A stretch of DNA of 64,000 nucleotides from Marisediminitalea alba (GCF_002993365.1 NZ_PVNP01000054.1:20180-84179), one strand, 5' to 3'; shown: positions 44,109-53,678, numbered from the stretch's first letter. Notes: generated by a model not told the origin, from the letters alone. Numbers and translations: made by a program.

Positions 44109-45137
44109 TTAACCTCCCGAGTTACAGCAGTCTTGCCAGCGCCACAAAATGTAGAGCGCATCTTCACCGGCACCGGGGATCATTCTCCACTCTCCCCATT
44201 TCATGGTGCTTTCACCGATGACATGCGCACTTTCAGTTTCCGGTACAGGGAAGAACATACTCATCTTGTATTGGGATTTCGGCAGCATGGGTTCGATAAC
44301 AGGTCGGCATAGCGCACTGTTCCCCATTGTTCGCCTAGCAAGACCACGCCTGTGTTGAGCCGCGATTGCACGCGCCGCTAAATGGCTGGTGTTTTCTGCT
44401 AATGAGCCAAAGGCTAAGGTGTGGCCAGATAACGGGTAGAGATGGCCCCAACTGCCAGCACACCAAAACAACTGGTCGATGGGTTTACCAAGCGTTGATG
44501 AAGCAGCGTCAGCGGTACAAGCAGATATAGCCAATGGATTGGCAACGGCAGCCGCTTCAGGCTGAGTAAAAAAGGCCAGTTCATCGTTCAGCCATGTTGG
44601 GTCCAATTCCGACAAATACATCAAGTCAAAGTCCATGTAACCATCGGCATTGCAATTGCCATCCATGAATAAATCGAGCATGACCAACAGCGGAAAGGCG
44701 TAATAATGGTAATGGTAGAAAGCGAGATCACCGGTATCGTATTCACCCTCGCCATGACCACCTTGCAATCGCCTATCACCTAACGGTAAACGAATCCCTC
44801 CCAGGGAAGGCGAGCAACCCGGCGTTCTGACCAGTTCAATCAGACGCGCTGGCTCCCACATGCTGGTAACAATACCTGGCCTTGGCACGCCTAAGTTGTC
44901 TTCACATAAGCAAAATGACTTGTTTGATGCGCCGCTTGGGACACTGCCAGAGCCAAGTGGAAGACCTGCAACCCGGATAGGAAAAATGCATGACCAGCAA
45001 ACATCCGTCAGCAACTTACCCGACAATAAACCCGCGTCTGGGCAGGTCAGTTCGGCTTTAGCAGGAATAGATGCGCCCAGGACAAACATGACAACGAGAG
45101 TCCGCAACAGACGATACGTATTATTGAGCTTTTTCAT
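44109..45137 (-). CDS. traU: TraU, F-type mating-pair formation protein
   Basis: 342 residues from ATG 45137, which has AAGGAG 7 bp upstream; a TTG at 45143 is in frame but less likely. Signal peptide LLRTLVVMFVLGASIPAKA, then TCPDAGLLSGKLLTDVCWSCIFPIRV, the conserved start of TraU. Several cysteines, among them the terminal QDCCN, suggest disulphides made by DsbC/TraF. It overlaps traW by 17 bp and precedes traN. Periplasmic role in mating-pore assembly. Confidence 0.93.
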   Translation of the reverse strand: MKKLNNTYRLLRTLVVMFVLGASIPAKAELTCPDAGLLSGKLLTDVCWSCIFPIRVAGLPLGSGSVPSGASNKSFCLCEDNLGVPRPGIVTSMWEPARLIELVRTPGCSPSLGGIRLPLGDRRLQGGHGEGEYDTGDLAFYHYHYYAFPLLVMLDLFMDGNCNADGYMDFDLMYLSELDPTWLNDELAFFTQPEAAAVANPLAISACTADAASSTLGKPIDQLFWCAGSWGHLYPLSGHTLAFGSLAENTSHLAARAIAAQHRRGLARRTMGNSALCRPVIEPMLPKSQYKMSMFFPVPETESAHVIGESTMKWGEWRMIPGAGEDALYILWRWQDCCNSGG

Positions 45138-46248
45138 GAACAAGCTCCTTTGCTGGAGTTTCTTCTATTTCAAACGCGAGTCCCTTTGCTTGAACAAACG
45201 ATGGGGTGACTTGCAAATCAAAGCGCTGCTTTAGCGAGGCATTGAGAAGGTAAACCGGGCTATCCAATGTCTTTTCGAGCGCATTGAGGCTATTCCAACC
45301 TTGAGTACGGTCGAGCTGCGTGGTGATAAGCGTAATGCGGCGCAGTGTCCTATCTTGCGTCTCAAGCCAATGCGCTACTGCGTCCACTTCATCAGCGTTC
45401 GACGCATTAAACACCACAAGCTGCTGAGTAAATGGCAAGGCTTTGAGCGGGTTAATACGCGTTCCTGCTGGGATCAATGTTCGGCCATTGGCATCCAATA
45501 GTGGCCGCTGCATGACGATGGTTGGATCAACCGTTCTTATCCGATACTGCGTGGCTTTGGGTAAGTCAGTGAATGTTTGGCGAGACCAGAAACGCTCAAT
45601 GGCTTTTTTCTTTAATGCGCCCAGGTCAATCGACTGTAATCGCTGCATCGCCACTTGCATCAAATCCGGTTCTAAAATCGAATGAATCGGACCGCGTTGA
45701 CCCAATGAACCGGTATTGCCGGTTTCAATTTGACGCTGCAACCAGTCCTTGCTGTAAACCCCTAGTGCACTTGCAGTCACCTTGTCATCTTCTATGCGGA
45801 AAATGGCAGGCACGCTAGTCACCCGCCAGTGCACAAAGGCTTTCGGATCGATTCGAACCTGAGGAACAGGATCAAGTCCCGCCATCAGGGTATGCCAATC
45901 ACGGATAGCCGCCCCCAAGGTCTTTCCTTCAGGAATTCCCCGAAACAACACAATAGCACCGGTAACACTGGCCTCTTTAAATAGTTGCTTCAGTGACGAA
46001 TCCCCCAATGAGGACGACGCAAATATCAACCATTCATCGTTGTGTTTGAGCGACACAGGTTGTTCAACCGGTGCAAAAGGCTCGATAAATTCAGATGAAC
46101 CATCCACAGCACTTTGTAAAATGCTGCGGCTCATTTCGACGATATTTTTGTCCTCGTCAGACAACGGATAAGGCTCTTGTGCCCAGGACACTTGAACCCA
46201 AGCCAATGGAGCAACCAACAAAAATAAGAGGTATAGTCTTCTCATCAT
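45121..46248 (-). CDS. traW: TrbC-TraW fusion protein (pilus assembly)
   Basis: 375 residues from ATG 46248, with AGGAGG just upstream overlapping the trhF stop; a frame to 46305 lacks a ribosome site. Signal peptide LYLLFLLVAPLAWVQVSWA. The N-terminal part (VTGAIVLFRGIPEGKTLGAAI, ending HWRVTSVPAIF) is TrbC-like with a thioredoxin-like shape. The C-terminal part (TRINPLKALPFTQQLVVFNA...VYLLNASLKQRFDLQVTPSFV) is TraW. In F these are two genes; the fused form is usual in SXT/IncC. It lies between trhF and traU. Confidence 0.9.
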   Translation of the reverse strand: MMRRLYLLFLLVAPLAWVQVSWAQEPYPLSDEDKNIVEMSRSILQSAVDGSSEFIEPFAPVEQPVSLKHNDEWLIFASSSLGDSSLKQLFKEASVTGAIVLFRGIPEGKTLGAAIRDWHTLMAGLDPVPQVRIDPKAFVHWRVTSVPAIFRIEDDKVTASALGVYSKDWLQRQIETGNTGSLGQRGPIHSILEPDLMQVAMQRLQSIDLGALKKKAIERFWSRQTFTDLPKATQYRIRTVDPTIVMQRPLLDANGRTLIPAGTRINPLKALPFTQQLVVFNASNADEVDAVAHWLETQDRTLRRITLITTQLDRTQGWNSLNALEKTLDSPVYLLNASLKQRFDLQVTPSFVQAKGLAFEIEETPAKELVHEKAQ

Positions 46249-46255
46249 CCACCTC

Positions 46256-46768
46256 CTACCAAAGCGGCCAAGCGCGACCGACAATCTGCTCGCGCTTAAC
46301 GGCATTCCAATAGCGGGAGTCGAAACTCGTTGCTGCCTCGCCGGAAAACCAATATTCGTTTTCTTGCAGCGTCAATGAACGGCTAAATTCTGTTTCAGCC
46401 ACACCAAGACGCTGGGCTAATGCCATGCCGGTAGAGACTTGAGCACCATTCACCAGCACATGCTCAGGAGTCACATTGACTTCATCCCCAGGCATCCCTG
46501 TTAGGCGTTTCAGCATCCGAGTACCGTCGTTATATAACGGAGCAAGTCCTTTTGAGTGGAAGGCATACAAACCATCCTTAACGGGCTCTTTATTCCATAG
46601 GTCAATCAGATACACCGTGGTATCAGGCAGGCAGCGCTCTTGCTGGGTATCAATACCTATTCGGTAGCGCATCATGGCGTAGGTGCCTACCAAGGCCATG
46701 ATTAACGCAAGAACGGTCAACCGAATGAAATATGGCCGCCAAGGCATTCTTTTACGGAGTATCTGCAT
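46256..46768 (-). CDS. trhF: TrhF/TraF-type S26 signal peptidase
   Basis: 170 residues with one N-terminal membrane segment (FIRLTVLALIMALVGTYAMM). The S26/TraF peptidase family features are visible: AFHSKGL (candidate catalytic serine), RMLKRLTGMPGDEV (the general-base lysine in the box-D motif) and SFDSRYWNAV (box E). It probably processes the pilin TraA or other exported Tra proteins. It overlaps trbI by 17 bp and is followed by traW. Confidence 0.9.
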   Translation of the reverse strand: MQILRKRMPWRPYFIRLTVLALIMALVGTYAMMRYRIGIDTQQERCLPDTTVYLIDLWNKEPVKDGLYAFHSKGLAPLYNDGTRMLKRLTGMPGDEVNVTPEHVLVNGAQVSTGMALAQRLGVAETEFSRSLTLQENEYWFSGEAATSFDSRYWNAVKREQIVGRAWPLW

Positions 46769-47099
46769 GAGACACCTCCTTTGAGCCTACTGGCACAAAT
46801 ATGGAATCATCAGCACCCACCACCGCTTGGGCATCCAGCACGATAAAACCGGCTGCTTTTAACTTTTCAATTTGCTGATTGGTCTGAAGCAACCTGGATT
46901 CGATGTCTTGTTCGCTGGCATTGGGGCCCAGTGACAACACCGCCTCCCCAAAATCTACGACTGCAATGGGCGTACTTAACGCCAACTGGCTGTGGATGGG
47001 TTCGAGTGTTTTCATTAAAAGCCAGCTGGTCATTAAACCGCTACCAGCAATAGACAAAGTAATAGAGGCCATAAATGGCCAAAGCGTGGACTTATTCAT
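46752..47099 (-). CDS. trbI: TrbI-like F-type pilus protein
   Basis: 115 residues with one membrane segment (ITLSIAGSGLMTSWLLMKTL) and a short periplasmic region (TPIAVVDFGEAVL) with a coiled-coil piece (EQDIESRLLQTNQQIEKLKAAG). Gene order traC-trbI-traF/traW is as in F, where TrbI affects pilus extension. It overlaps traC by 8 bp. The call rests on size, topology and order. Confidence 0.75.
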   Translation of the reverse strand: MNKSTLWPFMASITLSIAGSGLMTSWLLMKTLEPIHSQLALSTPIAVVDFGEAVLSLGPNASEQDIESRLLQTNQQIEKLKAAGFIVLDAQAVVGADDSIFVPVGSKEVSHADTP

Positions 47100-49491
47100 A
47101 GCCTCGCTCCTTCAACAACTGAGAGATGGCATCAGCAACAGAAAGGCCTTTGCGCGTTAACTGCTTAATCGCGTTTACATCTTCTGCACGGGACGAGTAC
47201 AACAGCTTGTGAAACGGATCGACGATGAGGCGGCCAATCCCGGTGCCCATCTCGGTAATAAAGAAAATTTCGGAATAGACACCCGTGACGGTATGAACCG
47301 TTTTCAGGTATTCATAACCGCCTTCACCTAGTGGCAAGCGGCCTTCTTTTTTGAGCGCGTTGATGGTTTCAGCTTTTTGGCCAAGCAGGTACATATTGGC
47401 CGAGTTTTCAGCGATGGCTTTACCTGTAGGGCTGTCATACAAATCGTTGACCGACTGCGTTACCGTTACAGCACTGCCGCCATATTTTCGAAATCGACGG
47501 TAACCCGTCTCGATAAACTTACCGACATCACCTTGAGTCAGCAGATCCCAGGCTTCGTCAATGAACACAATCTTGCGACGATCCCGCTCACCTAAGTACA
47601 TCTCTTGTTGGATTTGGTAGATAAGCTGAAGCAACACCACTTGTTGTAGGTGCTTGCGCCCCTTGAGCTCTTCTAACTCCAGAACAGTGAAACGGTTTTT
47701 GAAACGAATATTGTTGTGACCATTAAAGAAACGGCCATATTCGCCCTGTGTCGTAAACGGATAGAGCTGCTCACCCACGTCTTGCACACGACGGTCTTCA
47801 TGATTTTTTAAGGCCTCAGCCACATCATCAACCAACATGGCACGACCTTTTTTCTCCCACAGTTCACGGGTCTGACGCTTTAGGTTGGCCATCTGAAAAT
47901 CAGTTAATGACTGCGTAGGTGCGGCCATTGCGGCCAATAGCCCAACCAGCACATCCGCTTCTTCGTCATAGTCCTCAACGATTTCAAACGGATTCAAGCA
48001 AATGCCACTGTCTCGCCCGAACTGTAAGAACTCACCGTCATAGACTTCACACAGCTTTTCATAAGAGCGGCCAACATCAATCACCCAGCATTGCCCGCCT
48101 TCTGATAAGTAGGAAGAGATGATTTCGTTCACCAGGAATGACTTACCCGATCCCGATTGCGCCGCGATGCAACAATTGTAATTACTGCCCGAGTCATAAA
48201 GGGACACACTCATGATCTGGCCATTACGGGAAACAAAGTTAATCACCGGCGTGCCAGTGCCTTTCCAATCCGCAAACAAAGGCAACAGAGGGATCACATG
48301 CCGTGTCGCCATGGTCTTGAATCGAAACAAGTCGTTCATCGCTTGGCGGTCAGCACCAAATGGCAAGGCATTCAGGAAAATGGGCAAACAGAAGTACTTG
48401 TCTTCCATCAGCTCAAATCCGAGTTCTTTGAAATAAGTTCGAGCATTTGAAACAGAGCTGATGGACGCTTCTTCCGTTGGTGAAAACAGCGTCAAAGTCA
48501 TATTGGCCCGAATAGGACGATCACCTTCTTGCAAAGCTTCAAAAAGAACATCAAATCCCTTTTTCTTGGCTGCAAGCACCGGCACAAACTTGAGCATCGG
48601 GCCATAGGCCTGATTGACCGCCCATTGACGCTTCGTCTCTAGACGAGATCTCATCGCCTCGGCTGAGGGAAAGTGAATGGTGACATTCAGCAAAAAGCTT
48701 CCGCGTAAACCGCGACTACCCGTCATCATATCGCCCGCAAAACTTGCGGCATGACCAAACCAGATCCGCTCAGGCAAGCGCTTAAATGATAAGGTTTTAA
48801 CTCGGTAATCGCCCAGCATCAGACCTTGGCTATCCACCTTGATAGCTCGGTCATAATCCAACACTTGCTCTCGAAGTGGTTTATCAGCCTCACTGCGGAT
48901 TGGTGATGGATTACGCCAGGAAGCACCTTTTCCCCAGTTAAGCTGCGCACTTAATGCTGCGAGCCAGTTTCGGTCAGTCATTTCAGTGACGCGAAAACCA
49001 ACCGTTGCCAGCGCTTGCGAGAAAGAAGCCCTAAGCGCGGATGCTCGACTCAACTCACGCTCCGTCGGTATAGGACTTTCCAAAGGCAATTTGCAAGTGA
49101 CGATCAGTTGAAAGTTGCGTACCTGAGTCTGGGTTGATTCTTCTATCGGTTGAACCGTGCCCCCATCGAGGAAGTCCGCACGTTTGCGTATCGACGCCCT
49201 GAGCAATGGATCGGATTGACGATGCCGTAAGCCCATCATGCGCTGAAGGTCGGTTTGAATATCAGGCGAGGCGTACAGGCCAAATTGCAGCAAAGTGTCT
49301 TTTGGCCAGTCGTTGTTGAGTAGAACATTAACCCTGTCTGCAACAGACTCATCACCACCGGGCAAGGGGTCACATAGAAAACCAAAGCCAACACTTTGGT
49401 CTTCCATGAAAAACAGTTGCTCATCGTCGGAATAGGCCAATACAGGCAATAGCTCTGAAGCGCGTTGCCCTGAATACAGAGAGGCTTTCAT
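47092..49491 (-). CDS. traC: TraC, F-type VirB4 ATPase
   Basis: 799 residues from ATG 49491 (overlaps the dsbC stop by 1 base, TAATG); a frame extension to 49509 is not needed. This is the secretion ATPase for pilus assembly, peripheral on the inner membrane. Walker A AAQSGSGKSFLVNE near the middle, Walker B KIVFIDEAWDLLTQ near residue 660, plus TQSVNDLYDSPTGKAIAENS. The N-terminal half is the TraC/VirB4 N-domain (VLAYSDDEQLFFMEDQSVGFGFL). Start of the leftward traC-trbI-trhF-traW-traU-traN run. Confidence 0.94.
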   Translation of the reverse strand: MKASLYSGQRASELLPVLAYSDDEQLFFMEDQSVGFGFLCDPLPGGDESVADRVNVLLNNDWPKDTLLQFGLYASPDIQTDLQRMMGLRHRQSDPLLRASIRKRADFLDGGTVQPIEESTQTQVRNFQLIVTCKLPLESPIPTERELSRASALRASFSQALATVGFRVTEMTDRNWLAALSAQLNWGKGASWRNPSPIRSEADKPLREQVLDYDRAIKVDSQGLMLGDYRVKTLSFKRLPERIWFGHAASFAGDMMTGSRGLRGSFLLNVTIHFPSAEAMRSRLETKRQWAVNQAYGPMLKFVPVLAAKKKGFDVLFEALQEGDRPIRANMTLTLFSPTEEASISSVSNARTYFKELGFELMEDKYFCLPIFLNALPFGADRQAMNDLFRFKTMATRHVIPLLPLFADWKGTGTPVINFVSRNGQIMSVSLYDSGSNYNCCIAAQSGSGKSFLVNEIISSYLSEGGQCWVIDVGRSYEKLCEVYDGEFLQFGRDSGICLNPFEIVEDYDEEADVLVGLLAAMAAPTQSLTDFQMANLKRQTRELWEKKGRAMLVDDVAEALKNHEDRRVQDVGEQLYPFTTQGEYGRFFNGHNNIRFKNRFTVLELEELKGRKHLQQVVLLQLIYQIQQEMYLGERDRRKIVFIDEAWDLLTQGDVGKFIETGYRRFRKYGGSAVTVTQSVNDLYDSPTGKAIAENSANMYLLGQKAETINALKKEGRLPLGEGGYEYLKTVHTVTGVYSEIFFITEMGTGIGRLIVDPFHKLLYSSRAEDVNAIKQLTRKGLSVADAISQLLKERGYE

Positions 49492-50183
49492 TAACGCCCC
49501 TCCAACCAAGCAGAAAGATCATAAGGACGGCCTCGGCTGATGCGACCATCATTGGCGACAATGAAAGGCACACCTTGAATGCCCAGGATTTGAGCCGTCA
49601 CCAAAGTACGCTGCATTGGTTCTAAGTTGCAGGCATCATCCTGTTCTAGGTTACCAATCCGGCCATTGAGCAATGCATCGGTGGCCGATTTTTTGTCACG
49701 CGCACAGCCAAGCTGGCGAACCTGACGCTCTGAATCAGGACCAAGCACTGGCACAGGGAGAATTTGGAAGGTGTATTCTTTGGTTAACGGTAAGGCTTGT
49801 TTCAAAAGCTCATGGCAGTGCGGGCATCGTGGATCAACAAAGACCACCACTTTCTTTTTGCCTTCGCCCAGCGTCAGTGGGTTCAAATCATCCATTTTTA
49901 AGCCAAGACGACTTAAGTCCAGCGTGTTTCCCGCTTCTCGAATTTCTTCAAGGCTGGTAAGCGGCTTTTTGGACCAGGCATCATAGAGCGTGCCATCAAT
50001 GACGAACCGGCCACTGTCTGACATGAAAACAATACGGCCATTGCTTTCGACCGCTTTCATACCCGTGACCGGCAAAGAAACCATGCCGTCAATTTTGCCA
50101 ACGGGCGACACTTCAGACACAGGTTCAGCTTGAACCAATGGAGACAGCGCAAGCGCCAGAATGATTGGAGATAGTTTTCGCAT
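49491..50183 (-). CDS. dsbC: DsbC-like disulphide isomerase (s054 position)
   Basis: 230 residues with signal peptide (LSPIILALALSPLVQA). The N-terminal dimer domain is followed by a thioredoxin fold with active site CPHC (FVDPRCPHCHELL) and cis-proline GVPFIVAN. It corrects disulphides in the periplasm and is expected to serve cysteine-rich TraN, TraU and TraH. The conserved DsbC gene marks the border of the hotspot between traA and this gene. Confidence 0.92.
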   Translation of the reverse strand: MRKLSPIILALALSPLVQAEPVSEVSPVGKIDGMVSLPVTGMKAVESNGRIVFMSDSGRFVIDGTLYDAWSKKPLTSLEEIREAGNTLDLSRLGLKMDDLNPLTLGEGKKKVVVFVDPRCPHCHELLKQALPLTKEYTFQILPVPVLGPDSERQVRQLGCARDKKSATDALLNGRIGNLEQDDACNLEPMQRTLVTAQILGIQGVPFIVANDGRISRGRPYDLSAWLEGR

Positions 50184-50552
50184 GAGGAGTCCTCGTTAAT
50201 GTAAATCGAGGCTCCAGTCTATGCAGTTGTCCTATGTGGACTCGGTTAGATAGATTGAAGAATTGGATGCCTTGCTAGGGTGCCACTTGTTGTGACGCAT
50301 TATTGGTAACGGTATAGCTATCATTCTGAAAGTTGACAGGTTCCTCCCTGCTAGACTTCTGGTTTACTTAAGTCTATTTTTTCATACTCTAGGTGTTAAA
50401 TTTTACAATGGTTTAAACCAAAAAGAGTTACGTACCGTCGAAATACAACTAACCAACTCTCAAAGTTCCAAGAACAGCACCGCGTGTATCTATTGACTAC
50501 ACGCTAGAACCGTTTAAACTGTGTATTAAGTAGATATACAGAGGATGGTGTC
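50184..50552. other. Hotspot intergenic region with inverted repeat
   Basis: About 370 bp without a gene, AT-rich, between dsbC and the inserted toxin-antitoxin pair. It should contain the dsbC/traC leftward promoter and the rightward antitoxin promoter. A perfect 7-bp inverted repeat GCGTGTA (50482-50488) / TACACGC (50498-50504) with a TTGACT hexamer at 50493-50498 lies 49 bp before the antitoxin start and is a likely operator. No convincing -10 box was fixed. Confidence 0.5.
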
Positions 50553-50819
50553 ATGGCTACAAAGACAGCCCCAATCAACATGCGAGTACTGCCATCGGTA
50601 AGAGACATCATCGATGCCGCAGCAAGTTTAAAAAAAGTTGATAGAACCGTGTTCATTCAGCAAGCAGCGCTCAATGAAGCGCATAGTATACTGGCAGAAC
50701 AGCGGGATTTTGTTCTAGAAGCAAAGGCTTTTGAAGCGTTTGATAACGAACTTCGTGCAGAGCCACAGACTCTCGAAGGTATGAAAGATCTGTTTAAAAG
50801 GAAAGCGCCTTGGGAATAA
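50553..50819 (+). CDS. DUF1778 (TacA/AtaR-type) antitoxin
   Basis: 88-residue RHH antitoxin. The N-terminal NMRVLPSVRDIIDAAASLKKVDRTVFIQQAALNEA is the DUF1778 ribbon-helix-helix. The C-terminal tail (FEAFDNELRAEPQTLEGMKDLFKRKAPWE) is the toxin-neutralising segment. Its end overlaps the GNAT toxin. It represses the shared promoter and blocks the toxin active site in known family members. Ribosome site AGAGGA upstream. Confidence 0.88.
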   Translation: MATKTAPINMRVLPSVRDIIDAAASLKKVDRTVFIQQAALNEAHSILAEQRDFVLEAKAFEAFDNELRAEPQTLEGMKDLFKRKAPWE

Positions 50820-51316
50820 GCGCACCAACCCTACTCACTGCTGATCACGAGATTAACGCCTTTCAATGTGGCATCGAAGAACTCGATACTTGGTTAAGAA
50901 AGCAGGCGTTAAAGAGTCAAAAGCGGGGAACCGCGAGAGTGTATGTGGTCAATGACACTGAAGTCCATCAAGTGATTGGGTACTATGCCATTGCCATGGG
51001 ATCAGTTTCCAGAGAGCAAGCTTTCAGTTCATTAAGAAGAAATAGTCCAGATCCCATTCCCATGGTGATTCTAGCCAGGCTTGGAGTAGATAACGCCTAT
51101 CAAGGTCAAGGCATTGCGGCAGGTCTTTTAAAAGATTGTATCATTCGCTCAGTACAAGCAATGAACGCTGTTGGTGGAGCAGGAATCCTAGTCCATGCTA
51201 TTGATGGTAGTGCGCAAACGTTCTACAAGAAATTTGGCTTCAAAGAATCGACGTTTGATCCTTTAGTACTCATGGCAAGGATCTGCGATATCGAAAAATC
51301 ATTGTCGATAGACTGA
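50810..51316 (+). CDS. GNAT acetyltransferase toxin (TacT/AtaT type)
   Basis: 168 residues starting at TTG 50810, overlapping the antitoxin by 10 bp. The GNAT fold is seen in ILARLGVDNAYQGQGIAAGLLKDC (acetyl-CoA pyrophosphate loop Q/RxxGxG/A) and FYKKFGFKES. Family members acetylate the amino group of charged tRNAs and stop translation. AAAGGA upstream gives the ribosome site. It is inserted between dsbC and traA, a known hotspot, and could help keep the ICE in the cell population. Confidence 0.88.
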   Translation: MGISAPTLLTADHEINAFQCGIEELDTWLRKQALKSQKRGTARVYVVNDTEVHQVIGYYAIAMGSVSREQAFSSLRRNSPDPIPMVILARLGVDNAYQGQGIAAGLLKDCIIRSVQAMNAVGGAGILVHAIDGSAQTFYKKFGFKESTFDPLVLMARICDIEKSLSID

Positions 51317-51319
51317 GAT

Positions 51320-51349
51320 GACGGCTCCCCTTGCACAAGAGAAGCCGTC
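51320..51349. terminator. Possible terminator between GNAT toxin and traA
   Basis: Stem GACGGCT (51320-51326) / AGCCGTC (51343-51349) with further pairing CTT/AAG in the loop, between the convergent toxin gene and traA. It lacks a good T run on either side, so this is tentative. Confidence 0.45.
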
Positions 51350-51356
51350 TATATTA

Positions 51357-51743
51357 TCAGGTGCCCAGTAAAACGGCGCTGATTGCTGGAACGGTTGTGC
51401 CAATGACTTCTTGAGTGCTAGCAACAACAGGTAAGGTTGCAGACATAACACTTTCAACGACGGTTGGCGTATTGTAGAGACCCATACCGCCACCAATGCC
51501 CAAGGCAAAAGCCATCAAGCTTTGGCGAGCGATACCGCCCACAATACCCACCAGAACCATGGCTCCCGCTACGATCCGTCCCAAAGTACCTTGGGTCCAG
51601 TCTTTTAGGGTATCCCACACATCGGTGAAAGCATCACCACCGGTGCCCGCAAATGAGGGCTCCGAAATCATTAACGCCATCAAACCAAGCGCACCAATGG
51701 TCATTAGGCGCTGAGTTTGAATGCTGCGAACTGCATTTGTCAT
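51357..51743 (-). CDS. traA: TraA, F-type pilin precursor
   Basis: 128 residues with a long leader ending SEPSFA-GTGGD. Mature part is small with two hydrophobic segments (IVAGAMVLVGIVGGIA and LMAFALGIGGGMGLY). Position at the downstream end of the traL-E-K-B-V-A run read leftward matches SXT/R391. The pilin forms the conjugative pilus. The start codon overlaps the traV stop. Confidence 0.87.
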   Translation of the reverse strand: MTNAVRSIQTQRLMTIGALGLMALMISEPSFAGTGGDAFTDVWDTLKDWTQGTLGRIVAGAMVLVGIVGGIARQSLMAFALGIGGGMGLYNTPTVVESVMSATLPVVASTQEVIGTTVPAISAVLLGT

Positions 51744-52312
51744 TCGTTAGTTTCTCCGTAGATACTCAAGTTATCGCGCTTACCATCAGCTCCCGCTGAG
51801 GCTGAATCGCTTTGAGTCTGAAGTGGACGTAGCACTGGCGAAACAGTTCGAGGTGCTGACACCCCAATATCCCACCGGCGCGGTTCAATTTCGGTAAACA
51901 CGTAGCTGGATAAATTCAGATCTCCACGGTCATCCTCCCAAGGCGCAATCCAAATCCGCATCACCCTTGAAGGAATGCGAATAGGTGCAGATTGCTGCGT
52001 CTCAGGTAATGCAGGATGGCTCAGCAGCCCTGTCTCTAAATCAGATTGTGAATACCCAGAGGGAGAACCAATTCGAGTCGCCACAGCATCAATCGTCTTG
52101 GGTGCAGCCCCATTACTGGTAAGCTCATAGACTTCACGAGCGGATAAACAGCGCACACCGTCAGGCATACCTGGGCATCCATATTCACTACTCCCAAGAC
52201 CCAATGAACTACAGCCAGACAATAAGGTTGAGCCGACTGCCAATAAAAGTAATCCAGCTTTAGACCACTGTTTTGACTGGTGCTTTGGGTTGTTCTGCAT
52301 TGATGTCGTCAT
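51740..52312 (-). CDS. traV: TraV, outer-membrane lipoprotein
   Basis: 190 residues from ATG 52312, which has AGAGGAGAG upstream; a frame to 52390 overlaps traB and lacks a ribosome site. The lipobox LLSGCSSLG gives the acylated cysteine. Another conserved cysteine pair is near SEYGCPG...VRCLSA, as in F-type TraV. It forms the outer-membrane core complex with TraB and TraK. Confidence 0.9.
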   Translation of the reverse strand: MTTSMQNNPKHQSKQWSKAGLLLLAVGSTLLSGCSSLGLGSSEYGCPGMPDGVRCLSAREVYELTSNGAAPKTIDAVATRIGSPSGYSQSDLETGLLSHPALPETQQSAPIRIPSRVMRIWIAPWEDDRGDLNLSSYVFTEIEPRRWDIGVSAPRTVSPVLRPLQTQSDSASAGADGKRDNLSIYGETNE

Positions 52313-52386
52313 GGTTAACTCTCCTCTGGATACACATCTTATTGTCTGAAACGGACTTCGATCGGTTAGCAACATGCAGGATTTTT

Positions 52387-53676
52387 TCATCTTCTTGCAC
52401 CTCCCCCTTGCGAAGCGGCCAATGACAACGAGGCCCCACGAGTGACTATGACTTCAATTTTCCTTGCAGCGTCTACCTCTATGACTGGGAACATATTTTC
52501 AGCCATGTCCAAATAGAACTTGGCCACTCGATCCAATGCTTTACCAGTGCCTTTAATCGCAGCGCCTTGTAATGCTTCTTGGCTCATGACTTGCTGGTAC
52601 AGCTGAGTATCACCGGCATTACCCGTCTGAATCGTCGGAACAGGATTTACATCAAATGCGCCAGCCAACCCCTGAAGGAACCCGGCCATCATCGATTTAG
52701 CCACCAGTTGGCCTTGTTTCGACACTAATCGGCCACGAATACCGGCTTTGCCGTCTTCACCCACGGCATAAGAATCCAGTCGCGTTTCAATGACGCCACC
52801 ATCTTCCCTCACACATGAAATGGTCTCGCCTCGCAAATAAGCACGCTCAGAGCTCAAATCACCGTAACCTGCGGCGATCAAGAAACACTCTTTGATATCC
52901 GCTCTAAATCGGTTGGGTAAAATGGCTTCCTTTTGAATCCTCAGCAATGCAGGAAAAGGTTCGCGTCTTGCGGACTCGTGAGTAGGGGCATCCAAACCTG
53001 TGATCAAAGTACCTGAGATGATGCTGCCCGCCGGTAGATACAAAGGCGGCGCTTCTTGCACAACAACCTCTGGTTCAGCAACCACTTCAGGCTCAATCAT
53101 ACGAATCGTGATTGGCGGCAATGGAACATCTCGTGCTCGTGTACCTTGGCCATTGGCTGGCTGCTGATAGAGCGGATCAGGCAGCGGCGCATTGGCAAAA
53201 TAGTCGTCTGGGTTAGACGGTAGAGGCTTTTCGTCTTTAGGTAATTCCATGGCAGATAAAGGCACTTCAAAACGGCTATTTGTGCCTTCAACTGCTGCAT
53301 CACCTCCTGCGCGAACATCATCAAGTTCCGCTCTAAGGCGGGCCAGCTCCGCATTGACCTCACTTGGTATAGAAGGCGAACCTGGGCTTAGCCGTCCTGA
53401 ATCGACGTCACGACGCAAGCGCTCAACTTCACGACGTAACTGTTCATTGCGCTCACTGAGTAGTTTTACGTTCGCAGCCAAACTATCGACCCCAACATCA
53501 CGAGTATTGGTATCCGTAAGAATGTGCCGGATCGTTTCCTGCCGGTTCCGACTGCTTGAGCCATCGTCAGGATTAGGTGAAAACACCATCACCATAAGGA
53601 TGAGACCACCAGCAATACCAGCAACCGATAGACCCCGCTTCATGTTCGGGCTCATTTGTTCCCATTGTGCTTTCAT
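52387..53676 (-). CDS. traB: TraB, VirB10-like core-complex protein
   Basis: 429 residues. An N-terminal membrane segment (GLSVAGIAGGLILMVMVF), then a coiled coil (VKLLSERNEQLRREVERLRRDV) and a proline-rich linker, then the TrbI/VirB10 beta-barrel domain (PAGSIISGTLITGLDAPT...LIAAGYGDLSSERAYLRGETI). It spans from inner to outer membrane. It overlaps none of its neighbours but sits 2 bp from traK and 74 bp from the chosen traV start. Confidence 0.93.
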   Translation of the reverse strand: MKAQWEQMSPNMKRGLSVAGIAGGLILMVMVFSPNPDDGSSSRNRQETIRHILTDTNTRDVGVDSLAANVKLLSERNEQLRREVERLRRDVDSGRLSPGSPSIPSEVNAELARLRAELDDVRAGGDAAVEGTNSRFEVPLSAMELPKDEKPLPSNPDDYFANAPLPDPLYQQPANGQGTRARDVPLPPITIRMIEPEVVAEPEVVVQEAPPLYLPAGSIISGTLITGLDAPTHESARREPFPALLRIQKEAILPNRFRADIKECFLIAAGYGDLSSERAYLRGETISCVREDGGVIETRLDSYAVGEDGKAGIRGRLVSKQGQLVAKSMMAGFLQGLAGAFDVNPVPTIQTGNAGDTQLYQQVMSQEALQGAAIKGTGKALDRVAKFYLDMAENMFPVIEVDAARKIEVIVTRGASLSLAASQGGGARR

Positions 53677-53678
53677 CG

